From positions 1,259,728-1,323,727 of the forward strand of contig NZ_NERV01000002.1 in NCBI RefSeq assembly GCF_003063315.1: DNA of 64,000 nucleotides. The letters run 5' to 3'. Under the pieces are notes generated by a model. It saw only the letters and a program-made list of their open reading frames with translations. It did no database searches and was not told the origin of the DNA. This DNA comes from Limnohabitans sp. T6-5. Lineage in GTDB: Bacteria; Pseudomonadota; Gammaproteobacteria; Burkholderiales; Burkholderiaceae_C. Shown here in pieces: positions 34,724 to 49,053 of this stretch (position 1 is the first letter of the stretch; every line of letters starts with the position of its first letter). The position numbers and the translations under genes were made by a program.

Positions 34724-35269
34724 TCAGAGCGATAAAGTTTGCTCTGCTTGCGGGCTGATCACATATCCATAACGACTCGGCAATTCGTCTGAACGACATT
34801 CTTCAAGCGTCCACACACCTTGAGTGACAGCATCGGCCACCAAGCCCACATCCATGGTGTGCACCAGTCCCAAGCCAATCGAGGTACGCAGGTAAACACG
34901 TCCCTGCTCATCCAGAAGACAGGTCAACACTTGTGTACTTTGCCCTGTTTGCGAAGTGGGCTCAAACTGCTTACTTAATCGCCAGATATGCGGTGTCGAC
35001 TCCAGTTCAACATAGACCCGTTGTGGTCCGTTTTGAAAGAACCAGCGTCCATGTGTGTCAACATCAAAATTGCGATGGATAAAATCAATCAGTTTTTCAT
35101 GTTTCAAGAGCGAACCCTTCGCTCCGGAATGACCGCTTTGAAAAGCACCCAATGCCTGCACTCTGTCATCACGCATGTACCATTGCCCACGGTTATCAAG
35201 TCCCAGCCAACCAAAGCAATCAGGCACATGAGGCCATTTGATCATTGCCTGGCGAACAATGTCATCCAT
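34724..35269 (-). CDS. Conserved hypothetical protein (DUF2946/DUF2944-type, from memory)
   Basis: A 181-residue soluble protein seen beside YheT-type hydrolases in many Burkholderiales. It begins MDDIVRQAMIKWPHVPDCFG and contains WFFQNGPQRVYVELE, apparently a mostly beta protein. No catalytic motif or membrane segment is seen, and the domain number is from memory. Its start overlaps the end of the upstream hydrolase gene by 8 nt, so the two are cotranscribed and may share a function. Confidence 0.75.
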   Translation of the reverse strand: MDDIVRQAMIKWPHVPDCFGWLGLDNRGQWYMRDDRVQALGAFQSGHSGAKGSLLKHEKLIDFIHRNFDVDTHGRWFFQNGPQRVYVELESTPHIWRLSKQFEPTSQTGQSTQVLTCLLDEQGRVYLRTSIGLGLVHTMDVGLVADAVTQGVWTLEECRSDELPSRYGYVISPQAEQTLSL

Positions 35270-36275
35270 GGAACAATCCCTCCTGTTGGTGTTTCAAGCC
35301 AGCAATGCCCAGTAACCATGCACCCACCGCATCAGGCAGTCCTCGGACATGGCTGGGCCAATTGCCTTGTGCGAAACCCACATGACCTCCTTGCATTGGT
35401 TGCCACAGTGTGACTGCATCAGACACATCTGCAGCCTTGGGCAAACTGGCAGCAGGTACAAAAGGGTCATTTTGGGCATTGAGCACCAGTGCAGGTATGC
35501 GAATGTGCTTCATCAAGGGTTTTGCTGAAGCTCGCTGCCAATAATCATCGGTATTGAGAAAACCGTGCAACGGTGCCGTGAAGACATTGTCAAACTCGTA
35601 TAAATCGCTTGCGGCCATCAACTTTTGACGATCAAACAATCCAGGGTGCTGCATCCATTTCGCCAATGCTTTTGGCTTCATCGTCCGAAGAAACATGCGC
35701 GTATAAACCTGCTTGTTAAATCCCCGACCTATAGCGCGGCCGCTTTGCGCCAGGTCCAGTGGAGAGCAGATGGAAGCAACGGCCTCTGCAACCTGTGCTG
35801 CTTGCTGACCATGCTCCCCAGCCCAACGCATCAGCGCATTACCGCCCAATGACACCCCAGCAGCGACCAAAGTGTGGCCACCACTGGATCGATGCTGCCG
35901 ACGCATTCGTTCGAGAATCCAATTTATCTCCTCATGATCCCCGGAGTGGTATGCGCGAGGTGCCCGATTAAGCTCCCCACTGCAACCTCTGAAATGTGGC
36001 AATGCAAAATTCATATCATGCGCGGCCGCCCAATCGGCAAATGCCTGTGCGTAATGACTTTCAGACGAGCCTTCCAGACCATGAAACAACACAAACAATG
36101 GGCGGTTTTTCTGGCTGGCATGCTGCCAATCCACATCCAAAAAATCGTGGTCTGGGGTATTCCAGCGTTCTCGTGTCATGACAACGGGAGGTGCCCAACG
36201 ACGCTTGGCATAGAGCGCAGACCAAATGGTCTGTGCATGTCCGCCCGGTAACCAAAAGGGTGATTTGTATTGCAT
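35262..36275 (-). CDS. YheT-family alpha/beta hydrolase
   Basis: A 337-residue alpha/beta hydrolase. FWLPGGHAQTIW opens the protein, as in the YheT/EMB8 family. The oxyanion region is LFHGLEGSSESHYAQ, and the nucleophile elbow is in VAAGVSLGGNALMRW (Ser). The acid is expected in LNAQNDPFVP and the His in QGGHVGFA. The substrate is unknown; family members are carboxylesterases. It is the first of two overlapping genes on the minus strand. Confidence 0.9.
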   Translation of the reverse strand: MQYKSPFWLPGGHAQTIWSALYAKRRWAPPVVMTRERWNTPDHDFLDVDWQHASQKNRPLFVLFHGLEGSSESHYAQAFADWAAAHDMNFALPHFRGCSGELNRAPRAYHSGDHEEINWILERMRRQHRSSGGHTLVAAGVSLGGNALMRWAGEHGQQAAQVAEAVASICSPLDLAQSGRAIGRGFNKQVYTRMFLRTMKPKALAKWMQHPGLFDRQKLMAASDLYEFDNVFTAPLHGFLNTDDYWQRASAKPLMKHIRIPALVLNAQNDPFVPAASLPKAADVSDAVTLWQPMQGGHVGFAQGNWPSHVRGLPDAVGAWLLGIAGLKHQQEGLFHG

Positions 36276-36280
36276 GTATC

Positions 36281-36730
36281 TCAGTGCAGCATTCTGGGAC
36301 TGACGCCAACTTCAACCAAATCATACGCCGTACCGGGACTGGCATGGTGTGTCACCATGCGCCAGCCTTGCGGCGTCTTGTGATATACGTTGGTGGCAAT
36401 TACATAGGCTTGGCAAGCCCCGTTGGGCGTGATGACTTCGATACGCTCCACCATATGGTGAACTGCACTGGCCAATGAATGCACTTTACAAACCCGCTCT
36501 GGGTGCGCCTGCACACTGCCATTGGCAAACATGGCCTCAAATACAGCACGAATCGCCCTTGCCCCGATATGGCTAGGCCCGCCTGGGTGAACGCACACAA
36601 TGTCGTCCTCTTCTGCCCAACACCCCATCAGTTGCTGTATGTCAGCGTTGTGCAACGCTTCGTAAAAAGTTTGTTCGATGTCGTCTGGCGTACCACCCAC
36701 AATGGCAGCTTGCAGTTTGGCTCGGTTCAT
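36281..36730 (-). CDS. SnoaL/NTF2-like protein (DUF4440 type)
   Basis: A 149-residue protein with the cone-shaped NTF2-like fold: ADIQQLMGCWAEEDDIVCVHPGG near the N-terminus, and the last strand pair YVIATNVYHKTPQGWRMVTHHASP. Related proteins are ketosteroid-isomerase-like or small ligand-binding proteins with unknown substrates. It ends 5 bp before the start of the YheT hydrolase gene on the same strand, so it probably leads a three-gene operon. Confidence 0.83.
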   Translation of the reverse strand: MNRAKLQAAIVGGTPDDIEQTFYEALHNADIQQLMGCWAEEDDIVCVHPGGPSHIGARAIRAVFEAMFANGSVQAHPERVCKVHSLASAVHHMVERIEVITPNGACQAYVIATNVYHKTPQGWRMVTHHASPGTAYDLVEVGVSPRMLH

Positions 36731-36873
36731 GGGCTTTCGATGAATACTCTGGCAAATTTACATTTTGCCGTTTTGTATTGAATCAGACTGTGTGCAGGCA
36801 TACCTTCTACGTACTTAATACCGGTTTTTAAATATCTCCAACATTTGGTTTACTCCAACCCGGTTACGACTCG

Positions 36874-36907
36874 AAAAAAAACCCGGTCACAATTCAGTGC
36901 CGGGTTT
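36874..36907 (-). terminator. Rho-independent terminator of the atp operon
   Basis: On the minus strand AACCCGG and CCGGGTT flank a 13-nt loop, followed by eight T. It lies about 50 bp after the stop of atpC, closing the ATP synthase operon. Confidence 0.92.
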
Positions 36908-36953
36908 ACTGGTGGCATACATTGCTGTGTAACCACCCTCTGAGATCAGAGTC

Positions 36954-37367
36954 TTATTTTTTTCGATAACGACGTAAAGCTGACAATTGTGCCGCCAACA
37001 CGACCAACTCGTTTTGAGCACGGGTCAAGTCGATTTCACTCTTGGCGTCACGCAATGCTTCTTCAGCTGCTGCCTTGGCTGCATTCGCTTTTTCTTCGTC
37101 GAGGTCTTTGCCGCGGATCGCAGTGTCAGACAGCACGGTCACGCAGTCGGGCTGCACTTCCAGAATGCCACCGGCCACGAAAACGAATTCCTCGCCACCG
37201 TCGGCCGTCTCAATGCGAACCGACCCGGCCTTGATGCGGGTGATCAGCGGGGTGTGGCGTGGGTAAATGCCCAGCTCGCCAGACTCACCGGGCAAGGCCA
37301 CAAACCGGGCTTCACCCGAGTAGATGGACTCTTCGGCACTGACCACATCAACGTGGATGGTGTTCAT
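36954..37367 (-). CDS. atpC: ATP synthase F1 subunit epsilon
   Basis: A 137-residue epsilon subunit, part of the F1 rotor stalk that couples to the c-ring and can inhibit ATP hydrolysis. The N-terminal beta sandwich is seen in [35 protein letters not shown] and [16 protein letters not shown]; the C-terminal helical hairpin is [18 protein letters not shown]. Last gene of the operon, 70 bp after atpD. Confidence 0.97.
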   Translation of the reverse strand: MNTIHVDVVSAEESIYSGEARFVALPGESGELGIYPRHTPLITRIKAGSVRIETADGGEEFVFVAGGILEVQPDCVTVLSDTAIRGKDLDEEKANAAKAAAEEALRDAKSEIDLTRAQNELVVLAAQLSALRRYRKK

Positions 37368-37437
37368 GATTACTCCTTAAAAAGGTGCGTTCAAGCGGGC
37401 TAAGGGGAGACTGAATCAGCCGCCCCATGGCACTGCT

Positions 37438-39764
<2,327 letters not shown>

Positions 39765-39791
39765 CAGCGGCTCCTTTTGATCAGGTAGAAA

Positions 39792-41345
39792 TTAAGCAAA
39801 GCTTTTCTTGAAAGCAGCCACGGCAGCGTTCAATTCAGCCTCGGCGTCTTTGTCCAGGGCTTGTGTGCTTTCCATCTTGGCCAACAGGGCTGCGCTCTTG
39901 TCTTTGAGGTAAGCGTGCAAACCGTGTTCGAAAGCCAGGACTTTCTTGACGTCGATGTCGTCCATGAAGCCCTTGTTCACAGCAAACAGGCTGGCGCCCA
40001 TCAGACTGATCGACAGGGGGCTGTACTGGGCTTGCTTGAGCAATTCAGTCACACGGGCACCGCGGTCCAGCTGCTTGCGTGTGGACTCGTCCAGATCAGA
40101 AGCGAACTGCGCGAATGCAGCCAATTCACGGTACTGAGCCAAGTCGGTACGGATACCGCCGGACTGGCCTTTGATGATCTTGGTCTGAGCTGAGCTACCG
40201 ACGCGCGACACCGAGATACCGGCGTTGATCGCAGGGCGGATACCGGCGTTGAACAGCGAGGTCTCCAGGAAGATCTGACCGTCTGTGATCGAAATCACGT
40301 TGGTAGGCACGAAGGCAGACACGTCACCGGCTTGGGTTTCAATGATAGGCAAAGCCGTCAAAGAACCTGTTTTGCCAGTCACTGCACCTTTGGTGAATGC
40401 TTCGACGTAGTCGGCGTTCACGCGGGCAGCGCGCTCGAGCAAACGGCTGTGGAGATAGAACACATCGCCAGGGTAAGCTTCGCGACCTGGTGGGCGGCGC
40501 AGCAACAAGGACACTTGACGATAAGCCACAGCTTGCTTTGACAGATCGTCATAAACGATCAAAGCATCTTCGCCACGGTCACGGAAGTATTCGCCCATGG
40601 TGCAGCCGGAGTAGGCCGACACGTACTGCATCGCAGCAGATTCAGAGGCAGAAGCGGCCACCACGATGGTGTATTCCATCGCGCCAGCTTGCTCCAGAGC
40701 GCGCACCACGTTTTTGATCGACGAGGCTTTTTGGCCAATCGCGACGTAAACGCAGGTCATGTTCTGACCTTTTTGGTTGATGATGGCGTCGATGGCGACA
40801 GCTGTTTTGCCAGTCTGACGGTCACCAATGATCAGCTCGCGCTGGCCACGGCCCACAGGCACCATGGAGTCGATCGACTTCAGGCCGGTTTGCATAGGCT
40901 GGTCAACCGATTTACGTGCGATCACGCCTGGGGCGACTTTTTCGATCACGTCGGTCATTTTGGCGTTGATGGGGCCTTTGCCGTCAATCGGCTGACCCAA
41001 AGCGTTCACCACGCGGCCAATCAGTTCAGGGCCGACGGGCACTTCCAAAATGCGGCCTGTGCACTTGACCGTGTCGCCTTCGGAGATGTGCTCGTATTCA
41101 CCCAAGATCACGGCGCCGACCGAGTCACGCTCGAGGTTCAGGGCCAGACCAAAAGTGGCAGTGCCATCGGCTGTGGATGGGAATTCGAGCATTTCGCCCT
41201 GCATCACATCAGACAAACCGTGGACGCGAACGATACCGTCGGTCACCGACACCACGGTGCCTTGGTTGCGGATATCGGCGCTGGCGGACAGCCCTTCGAT
41301 GCGGCTCTTGATCAGTTCAGAAATTTCTGCGGGATTGAGTTGCAT
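39792..41345 (-). CDS. atpA: ATP synthase F1 subunit alpha
   Basis: A 517-residue regulatory alpha subunit. Walker A is [11 protein letters not shown], and the alpha-type [10 protein letters not shown] and the arginine finger region are present. [19 protein letters not shown] is the usual start. Pairs with beta in the F1 hexamer. Lies 44 bp after atpH. Confidence 0.98.
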   Translation of the reverse strand: MQLNPAEISELIKSRIEGLSASADIRNQGTVVSVTDGIVRVHGLSDVMQGEMLEFPSTADGTATFGLALNLERDSVGAVILGEYEHISEGDTVKCTGRILEVPVGPELIGRVVNALGQPIDGKGPINAKMTDVIEKVAPGVIARKSVDQPMQTGLKSIDSMVPVGRGQRELIIGDRQTGKTAVAIDAIINQKGQNMTCVYVAIGQKASSIKNVVRALEQAGAMEYTIVVAASASESAAMQYVSAYSGCTMGEYFRDRGEDALIVYDDLSKQAVAYRQVSLLLRRPPGREAYPGDVFYLHSRLLERAARVNADYVEAFTKGAVTGKTGSLTALPIIETQAGDVSAFVPTNVISITDGQIFLETSLFNAGIRPAINAGISVSRVGSSAQTKIIKGQSGGIRTDLAQYRELAAFAQFASDLDESTRKQLDRGARVTELLKQAQYSPLSISLMGASLFAVNKGFMDDIDVKKVLAFEHGLHAYLKDKSAALLAKMESTQALDKDAEAELNAAVAAFKKSFA

Positions 41346-41389
41346 GACTCTTTCCTTCTTTCTTTAAATATGTCCGGTCTCAATCCGCA

Positions 41390-41932
41390 TCAAGCGGTGA
41401 GGGCCGATTTCATTTGTTCCAGTCGGGTCTTGACAGAGGTATCGAGCACCTCGTCTCCTACCACCACACGAATACCGCCGATCAAGGCAGGTTCGATTTC
41501 AACGCTCACATTGAGCTTGCGCGAAAAACGCTTTTCGAGTGTGGCTGACAAATCGGCCAAAGCCGAAGCATCAATAGGGAATGCGCTGTAAACCACCGCG
41601 TCAGCGGTGCCACCTTGCGAATTCATGAGGACCCGGTACTGCTGTGCAACGACAGACAGCGCACTGAGGCGACGGTTTTCGATCACCAGACGCAAGAAGT
41701 TTTTGCCAGCCTCAGGCAGTGCCACATTTGCATGTTTTTGCACCACGTCAGAGATCAGCTCGAACATCTGCTCGTCAGACACCTTGGGACTGTCGGCGAA
41801 CTGTTGCAGTTGCACGTTATCGGCAACTGCAGCCAGTCCGTCCAGCCAGGTGGCCGTGCCAGCGAGATCGGATGCCTGCGCCTTGAACAGCGCTTCGGCA
41901 TAAGGGCGGGCGATGGTAGCAAGTTCTGCCAT
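41390..41932 (-). CDS. atpH: ATP synthase F1 subunit delta
   Basis: A 180-residue OSCP/delta subunit that ties the peripheral stalk to the top of F1. [15 protein letters not shown] opens the helical domain, and [21 protein letters not shown] is the family signature near the C-terminus. Lies 22 bp after atpF. Confidence 0.97.
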   Translation of the reverse strand: MAELATIARPYAEALFKAQASDLAGTATWLDGLAAVADNVQLQQFADSPKVSDEQMFELISDVVQKHANVALPEAGKNFLRLVIENRRLSALSVVAQQYRVLMNSQGGTADAVVYSAFPIDASALADLSATLEKRFSRKLNVSVEIEPALIGGIRVVVGDEVLDTSVKTRLEQMKSALTA

Positions 41933-41954
41933 GGTCTTCTCTGGCTGGGGCTTT

Positions 41955-42425
41955 TTACAGCTCGGTCTTGAGGCGGCTCAGCAGATCAGCGTGGACACCG
42001 GCGTTGACTTCCTTGCGGAGAATCTGTTCGGCGCCTTTGACGGCCAAAGCTGCAACCTGCTCACGCAGGGCTTCACGAGCCTTGACAGACTGCTGCTCAG
42101 CTTCAGCTTTTGCAGCGACGATGATCTTGTTGCCTTCTTCGGTGGCACGTGCTTTGGCTTCGTCAACGATGCCATTTGCACGGCGCTCGGCGTCAGCCAG
42201 GCGCGAAGCCGTCTCGTTGCGCGACTGAGCCAATTCAGCCTCTACACGCGCATTGGCGTTGGAGAGTTCTGCTTTGGCTTTGTCGGCGGCAGCGAGGCCG
42301 TCAGCGATTTTCTGTGCCCGTTCGTCTAGTGCTTTTGTGATCGGGGGCCACACGAATTTCATCGTGAACCATACCAGGATCGCAAAAACGACCATCTGAA
42401 TGAACAGAGTAGCGTTAATGTTCAC
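41955..42425 (-). CDS. atpF: ATP synthase Fo subunit b
   Basis: A 156-residue b subunit, the peripheral stalk. One N-terminal membrane helix ([20 protein letters not shown]) is followed by a long charged coiled coil with many Ala, Glu and Arg. The start is a GTG at 42425. Lies 36 bp after atpE. Confidence 0.97.
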   Translation of the reverse strand: MNINATLFIQMVVFAILVWFTMKFVWPPITKALDERAQKIADGLAAADKAKAELSNANARVEAELAQSRNETASRLADAERRANGIVDEAKARATEEGNKIIVAAKAEAEQQSVKAREALREQVAALAVKGAEQILRKEVNAGVHADLLSRLKTEL

Positions 42426-42461
42426 GGTTCAGTCCTTCTTCGGGTTGAAGAGGTACGTGGA

Positions 42462-42719
<258 letters not shown>

Positions 42720-42767
42720 CTAAAAGTTAGTGGAAAAAAGAAACAAGAAACGAGAGAAAAAGTGTCA

Positions 42768-43646
42768 TCAATGTGCGTCGTGCGCTTGACCTGTGTAGAT
42801 CAGCGTCAACATCATAAAGATGAAGGCTTGCAAGGTGATGACCAGGATGTGGAACAAAGTCCACACGGTACCGGCGACGATATGACCAATGGCCAGACCC
42901 ACGCCAGTTGCCGACAATGCCCAGCCGCCACCCATGAGGGCAATCAACATGAACACCAACTCACCCGCAAACATGTTGCCAAACAGTCGCATGCCATGCG
43001 AAACCGTCTTGGCCAAATATTCAATCATCTGCATCAGGAAGTTAATCGGATACAGAGCCCAATGGTCACCGAAAGGCGCAGCAATCAGCTCATGCGCCCA
43101 GCCACCCAGACCCTTGATCTTGATGTTGTAGACCAGGCAGATGAAGAGGACGGAACAAGACAAACCCAGCGTCGAAGACAGGTCGGCGGTAGGCACCACA
43201 CGCAAATAGTTCTCGAAGCCCAATGCGGGACCCGCATCGTGCCAAGCACCAGGAATCAGATCCACCGGCAGCATGTCCATGGCGTTCATCAGGAAAATCC
43301 AGACAAACACAGTCAGTGCCAATGGGGAAATCAGTTTGCGGCTCTTGGCGTTATGAATCACGCCTTTGGCCTGGTTCTCAACCATTTCAGACAAAATTTC
43401 GACTGCTGCCTGGAAGCGACCAGGAACACCCGAGGTGGCCTTGCGGGCTGCAGCCCACATCACCAAACAACCCACAACGCCCAGAATCAAGGCAAAAACC
43501 ACAGAGTCGAGGTTGAACAGACTGAAGTCAACGATGTTGGTTTGCTTGACGCCTTCAAATGAAAAATTCATTTGCAGGTGCTGCAAGTGATGCTGGATGT
43601 ACTCTCCAGCCGTTGGGGCGTGTGCGCCAGCGTGTTCAACAGACAT
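42768..43646 (-). CDS. atpB: ATP synthase Fo subunit a
   Basis: A 292-residue stator subunit forming the proton half-channels. The membrane segments and the essential-Arg helix region (MRLFGNMFAGELVFMLIAL) are clear, and MDMLPVDLIP is the usual earlier block. Its N-terminus is His-rich (YIQHHLQHLQ). Lies 23 bp after atpI. Confidence 0.98.
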   Translation of the reverse strand: MSVEHAGAHAPTAGEYIQHHLQHLQMNFSFEGVKQTNIVDFSLFNLDSVVFALILGVVGCLVMWAAARKATSGVPGRFQAAVEILSEMVENQAKGVIHNAKSRKLISPLALTVFVWIFLMNAMDMLPVDLIPGAWHDAGPALGFENYLRVVPTADLSSTLGLSCSVLFICLVYNIKIKGLGGWAHELIAAPFGDHWALYPINFLMQMIEYLAKTVSHGMRLFGNMFAGELVFMLIALMGGGWALSATGVGLAIGHIVAGTVWTLFHILVITLQAFIFMMLTLIYTGQAHDAH

Positions 43647-43669
43647 AAATCACCAATCAGTTCATCAAA

Positions 43670-44212
43670 TCAATTCAGTGCCGATTTCCGTTGCATCCAG
43701 CCCAGCGCCATGGCCAGCCAATACACCTTCATCGTCACCACGAAGCCAACCACCAAAGCAAGCCAGCTCAGATCAAAAACCACTTTGGGCGCTACAACAA
43801 GCAACGCCACGGTCAAAAGAATCTTGACCAACTCCCAGACAAACAAGCCTGCCAAAGCAGCACCCGGTTGCTCCAACCGCATTTGCCGGGACAAAGCCCG
43901 TACAAACACCACCGCAGGAATCACAACGCAAATTGCACCCCACGCTACCGACGCAGCCAACCTGAACTGTCCACTGACCCATCCGGTCAAAACAGCCACC
44001 AAGCAACCAACCAAAACCTGCAAAACCAGAACTCGCCATGGTGAGGCCATCGGGTTCAGATTTCGCCATGCTTGCGCCTCTTCGGCGGTCAGGGGCTTGA
44101 ATTCAGGCTCAAGGCCAGCATCTGCGGTATCAGCAGCATCCCACGGTGTGTTTTGAGTCTTAGGCAACTTGTGATCAAGCACCTGCTCTGAGTTCGAGGA
44201 GATTTTCACCAT
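43670..44212 (-). CDS. atpI: ATP synthase subunit I
   Basis: A 180-residue AtpI/UncI-type protein, first gene of the operon, thought to help assemble the c-ring. Four hydrophobic segments occupy about residues 58-170, preceded by a soluble N-terminal extension of about 55 residues that is acidic and probably disordered, longer than in E. coli AtpI. The conserved WELVKILLTVALL segment is typical. Confidence 0.9.
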   Translation of the reverse strand: MVKISSNSEQVLDHKLPKTQNTPWDAADTADAGLEPEFKPLTAEEAQAWRNLNPMASPWRVLVLQVLVGCLVAVLTGWVSGQFRLAASVAWGAICVVIPAVVFVRALSRQMRLEQPGAALAGLFVWELVKILLTVALLVVAPKVVFDLSWLALVVGFVVTMKVYWLAMALGWMQRKSALN

Positions 44213-44593
44213 CTCAAATTACACCGAGGTTACGCACACAGCATTTCCTGCAAAGCCTTCGATTATACGTAGAAACCCGTGCGCAATAAGCCTTTTCATC
44301 AGTTCATCAATGCACACACTCTGAATATTGCGCTTTTCAAGGGCCACAATCTGTGGTTTATTCCCCACTTTGGTTCATGCAAAAGCCCATCACAGAACGC
44401 TGCACCCTGCGCCAAACCGTCGTGTATTTCATTGCGACACATGACTGATCCAAATGGACGTCATGGCCGTGATAACTTTTTGTGCGGCCTCCAGCCGGAC
44501 ATCTGCTTACGCCCACTTTCTTGCACTTCAAACCTAGAAGGCACTGACAATCGGGTCTGGCGTTAAGCTGCTAAATTACATCTGAACATTTTT
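44213..44593. promoter_or_regulatory. Divergent promoter region between the atp operon and DUF493-lipB-lipA
   Basis: A 381-bp gene-free region. On the minus strand TATAAT at 44262-44267 lies 50 bp before the atpI start; no good -35 is seen. On the plus strand an A+T-rich segment just before 44594 may hold the promoter for the lipoate genes. An open frame on the plus strand (44279-44566) looks non-coding. Confidence 0.55.
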
Positions 44594-44893
44594 ATGAGTG
44601 CCTCCATCACACCTCCCGCCAACACCGATCCGCGCAAAGACAGCCTGATCGAATACCCATCCATCTTTCCAATCAAGGTCATGGGCGCCATGGTCGACGG
44701 TTTTGCGCAAGCGCTGGTTGAAGTGGCGCTTCAATTTGACCCAGCCTTTGACGCGAACACCATGGAGTTGCGACCCAGCAAAGCCGGCAATTACCTGGGC
44801 GTGACACTCCACATCACCGCCACGAGCCGCGAGCAGCTCGACGACTTGTACCGCGCACTGACCTCGCACCCGATGGTCAAGATCGTCCTCTGA
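44594..44893 (+). CDS. DUF493 (YbeD-like) family protein
   Basis: A 99-residue small alpha/beta protein of the YbeD family, which has an ACT-like fold. [13 protein letters not shown] opens the domain and [22 protein letters not shown] and HPMVKIVL close it. Function is unknown, but the gene stands before lipB in many proteobacteria, as here (5 bp), so a role linked to lipoylation is often assumed. Confidence 0.93.
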   Translation: MSASITPPANTDPRKDSLIEYPSIFPIKVMGAMVDGFAQALVEVALQFDPAFDANTMELRPSKAGNYLGVTLHITATSREQLDDLYRALTSHPMVKIVL

Positions 44894-44898
44894 CAACG

Positions 44899-45561
44899 AT
44901 GCAAATTCGCCTGCTGGGTCGCATCGACTACCTGACCGCATACGAGGACATGCAGGCGTTCACCGCTGCCCGCACCGACAACACGCCCAACGAATTGTGG
45001 ATGTGCGAACATCCGCCGGTGTTCACGCAGGGTCTGGCTGGAAAAGCCGACCATGTGCTGATGCCTGGCGACATCCCGGTTATCCAGACCAACCGGGGCG
45101 GACAAGTCACCTTTCATGGCCCCGGCCAGGTGATGGCTTATCCCTTGATCAACCTGCAACGTGCCGGTTACTACGTCAAGGAATACGTTTACAAACTTGA
45201 AGAATCGGTCATCCGCACCCTGGCTTATTTCGGCGTAACGGGGCACCGAGTGGCTGGCGCACCCGGCATTTATGTGCGGCTTGATGACCCCTTTAGCCAT
45301 GCCGCCTTGCTGGGCCCCAGACATCCAGGAGATCCCTTCAAAGGTCTTGGCAAAATCAGCGCCCTGGGCATCAAAGTCAGCCGCCACTGCACGTACCACG
45401 GTGTCGCCCTCAACGTGGCCATGGATCTGGGGCCTTTTGAACGCATCAACCCATGCGGCTATGCCGGGTTGAAAACAGTGGACCTTTCTACAATCGGCGT
45501 AGAGACCAGCTGGCAAGAAGCTGCGCAAGTGCTGGCAGGGCAGCTGGCCGCCCGTTTATGA
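44899..45561 (+). CDS. lipB: Octanoyl-[ACP]:protein octanoyltransferase
   Basis: A 220-residue LipB that moves an octanoyl group from acyl carrier protein to lipoyl domains. The family motif [12 protein letters not shown] is at 66-77, the catalytic lysine K152 in GKISALGIK, and the acyl-accepting C186 in NPCGYAGL. Followed 48 bp later by lipA, the next enzyme of lipoate synthesis. Confidence 0.97.
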   Translation: MQIRLLGRIDYLTAYEDMQAFTAARTDNTPNELWMCEHPPVFTQGLAGKADHVLMPGDIPVIQTNRGGQVTFHGPGQVMAYPLINLQRAGYYVKEYVYKLEESVIRTLAYFGVTGHRVAGAPGIYVRLDDPFSHAALLGPRHPGDPFKGLGKISALGIKVSRHCTYHGVALNVAMDLGPFERINPCGYAGLKTVDLSTIGVETSWQEAAQVLAGQLAARL

Positions 45562-45609
45562 ACACCCCCAATGCATGCCGCTGCAGCGGCAGAGACTGAA
45601 AGACACCCC

Positions 45610-46641
45610 ATGAGCAACCACCCCACCGAACGCCCAGTGGTGCGCGAAGCACAAAGCGTTGGAAACTACGACCCCAGCGCCAAGCAAAAGGCCGCAGCCA
45701 AGCTCTCTCGCATCCCGGTCAAGGTTGAGCAGGCCGAGGTCCTCAAAAAGCCCGAATGGATACGCGTCAAGGCGGGTTCGCCCACCACGCGCTTTTACGA
45801 AATCAAGGACGTGCTGCGCGCCAACAAACTGGTGACCGTGTGCGAAGAAGCCAGCTGCCCCAACATCGGCGAATGCTTTGGCAAGGGCACTGCCACCTTC
45901 ATGATCATGGGTGACAAGTGCACTCGCCGTTGCCCGTTTTGCGATGTGGGCCATGGCCGCCCTGATCCACTTGATGTGGACGAGCCCGGTAACCTGGCCA
46001 AAACCATTGCACAGCTCAAGCTCCAATATGTGGTCATCACCAGCGTGGACCGTGACGACCTGCGCGACGGCGGTGCTGACCACTATGTGCAATGCATCTC
46101 CCGCACGCGCGAGCAGTCGCCAAAGACGCAGATCGAGGTGCTGGTGCCCGACTTCCGTGGCCGCCTGGACAAGGCGCTGGACGTCATGGCGGGCGGCCTG
46201 CCCGACGTGATGAACCACAACATGGAAACCGTGCCGCGCTTATACAAGGAAGCACGCCCTGGCGCCGACTACGCACACTCGCTGAAATTGCTGAAAGACT
46301 TCAAGGCCCGCTTCCCGCACATCCCAACCAAGAGCGGCCTGATGGTCGGTTTGGGCGAAACCGACGAAGAAATTCTTGATGTCATGCGCGACATGCGTGC
46401 TCATGACATTGACATGTTGACGATTGGTCAATACCTGGCCCCCAGCAACAGCCACCTGCCCGTGCGCCGTTACGTGCACCCCGACACCTTCAAAATGTTT
46501 GAGGCCAAGGCCTATGAAATGGGCTTCACCCACGCAGCGGTGGGCGCCATGGTCAGATCGAGCTATCACGCTGATCAACAAGCCCATTCGGCATCGTTGA
46601 ATACCCACTCGAAGTCATTAGAAGCGCCCGATAGTGAATGA
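45610..46641 (+). CDS. lipA: Lipoyl synthase
   Basis: A 343-residue radical SAM enzyme that inserts two sulfur atoms into protein-bound octanoyl groups. The auxiliary cluster ligands are C78, C83 and C89 ([12 protein letters not shown]), the radical SAM ligands C104, C108 and C111 (CTRRCPFC). The ATG at 45610 is chosen; an in-frame ATG 39 nt upstream is less likely. The C-terminal [11 protein letters not shown] segment provides the Ser ligand of the auxiliary cluster. Confidence 0.98.
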   Translation: MSNHPTERPVVREAQSVGNYDPSAKQKAAAKLSRIPVKVEQAEVLKKPEWIRVKAGSPTTRFYEIKDVLRANKLVTVCEEASCPNIGECFGKGTATFMIMGDKCTRRCPFCDVGHGRPDPLDVDEPGNLAKTIAQLKLQYVVITSVDRDDLRDGGADHYVQCISRTREQSPKTQIEVLVPDFRGRLDKALDVMAGGLPDVMNHNMETVPRLYKEARPGADYAHSLKLLKDFKARFPHIPTKSGLMVGLGETDEEILDVMRDMRAHDIDMLTIGQYLAPSNSHLPVRRYVHPDTFKMFEAKAYEMGFTHAAVGAMVRSSYHADQQAHSASLNTHSKSLEAPDSE

Positions 46642-46744
46642 GCTTCAAAACATCTACTCGACACAACGACGCCTATCCCATTTCATGATGGATTGAGCAC
46701 GCCTTGCTCAAGCTGACATCCAACCTCGGCAACCAAGACAGGAA

Positions 46745-46768
46745 GCGCGGCTCCGATCGGAACCGCGC
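46745..46768. terminator. Near-perfect palindrome between lipA and thiC
   Basis: A 24-bp inverted repeat with one mismatch and arms GCGCGGCTCCGA and TCGGAACCGCGC, in the convergent gap between lipA and thiC. It can form a very stable hairpin on both strands, but no T-tract follows. A terminator role is likely by position only. Confidence 0.5.
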
Positions 46769-46853
46769 CTGACCTGCACATAACGCAACCTTCCTCCTGT
46801 CATTCGCCCGGAAAAGACCGCAGGTATTTCAAGCTTTGCTGTGCGTCCCGTGA

Positions 46854-48952
<2,099 letters not shown>

Positions 48953-49053
48953 GGGACTGACTCATGACATGCAGACATTGACCACAGAACCAGCCATGTT
49001 TGTCAGCCACTATCAATTTCACATCACGCCATTCTGGGTGTGGCTCGATGCGA

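Noticed and set aside
44279..44566. 95-codon frame between atpI and the DUF493 gene
   Set aside because: It has no ribosome binding site, no family pattern and lies over the divergent promoter region.
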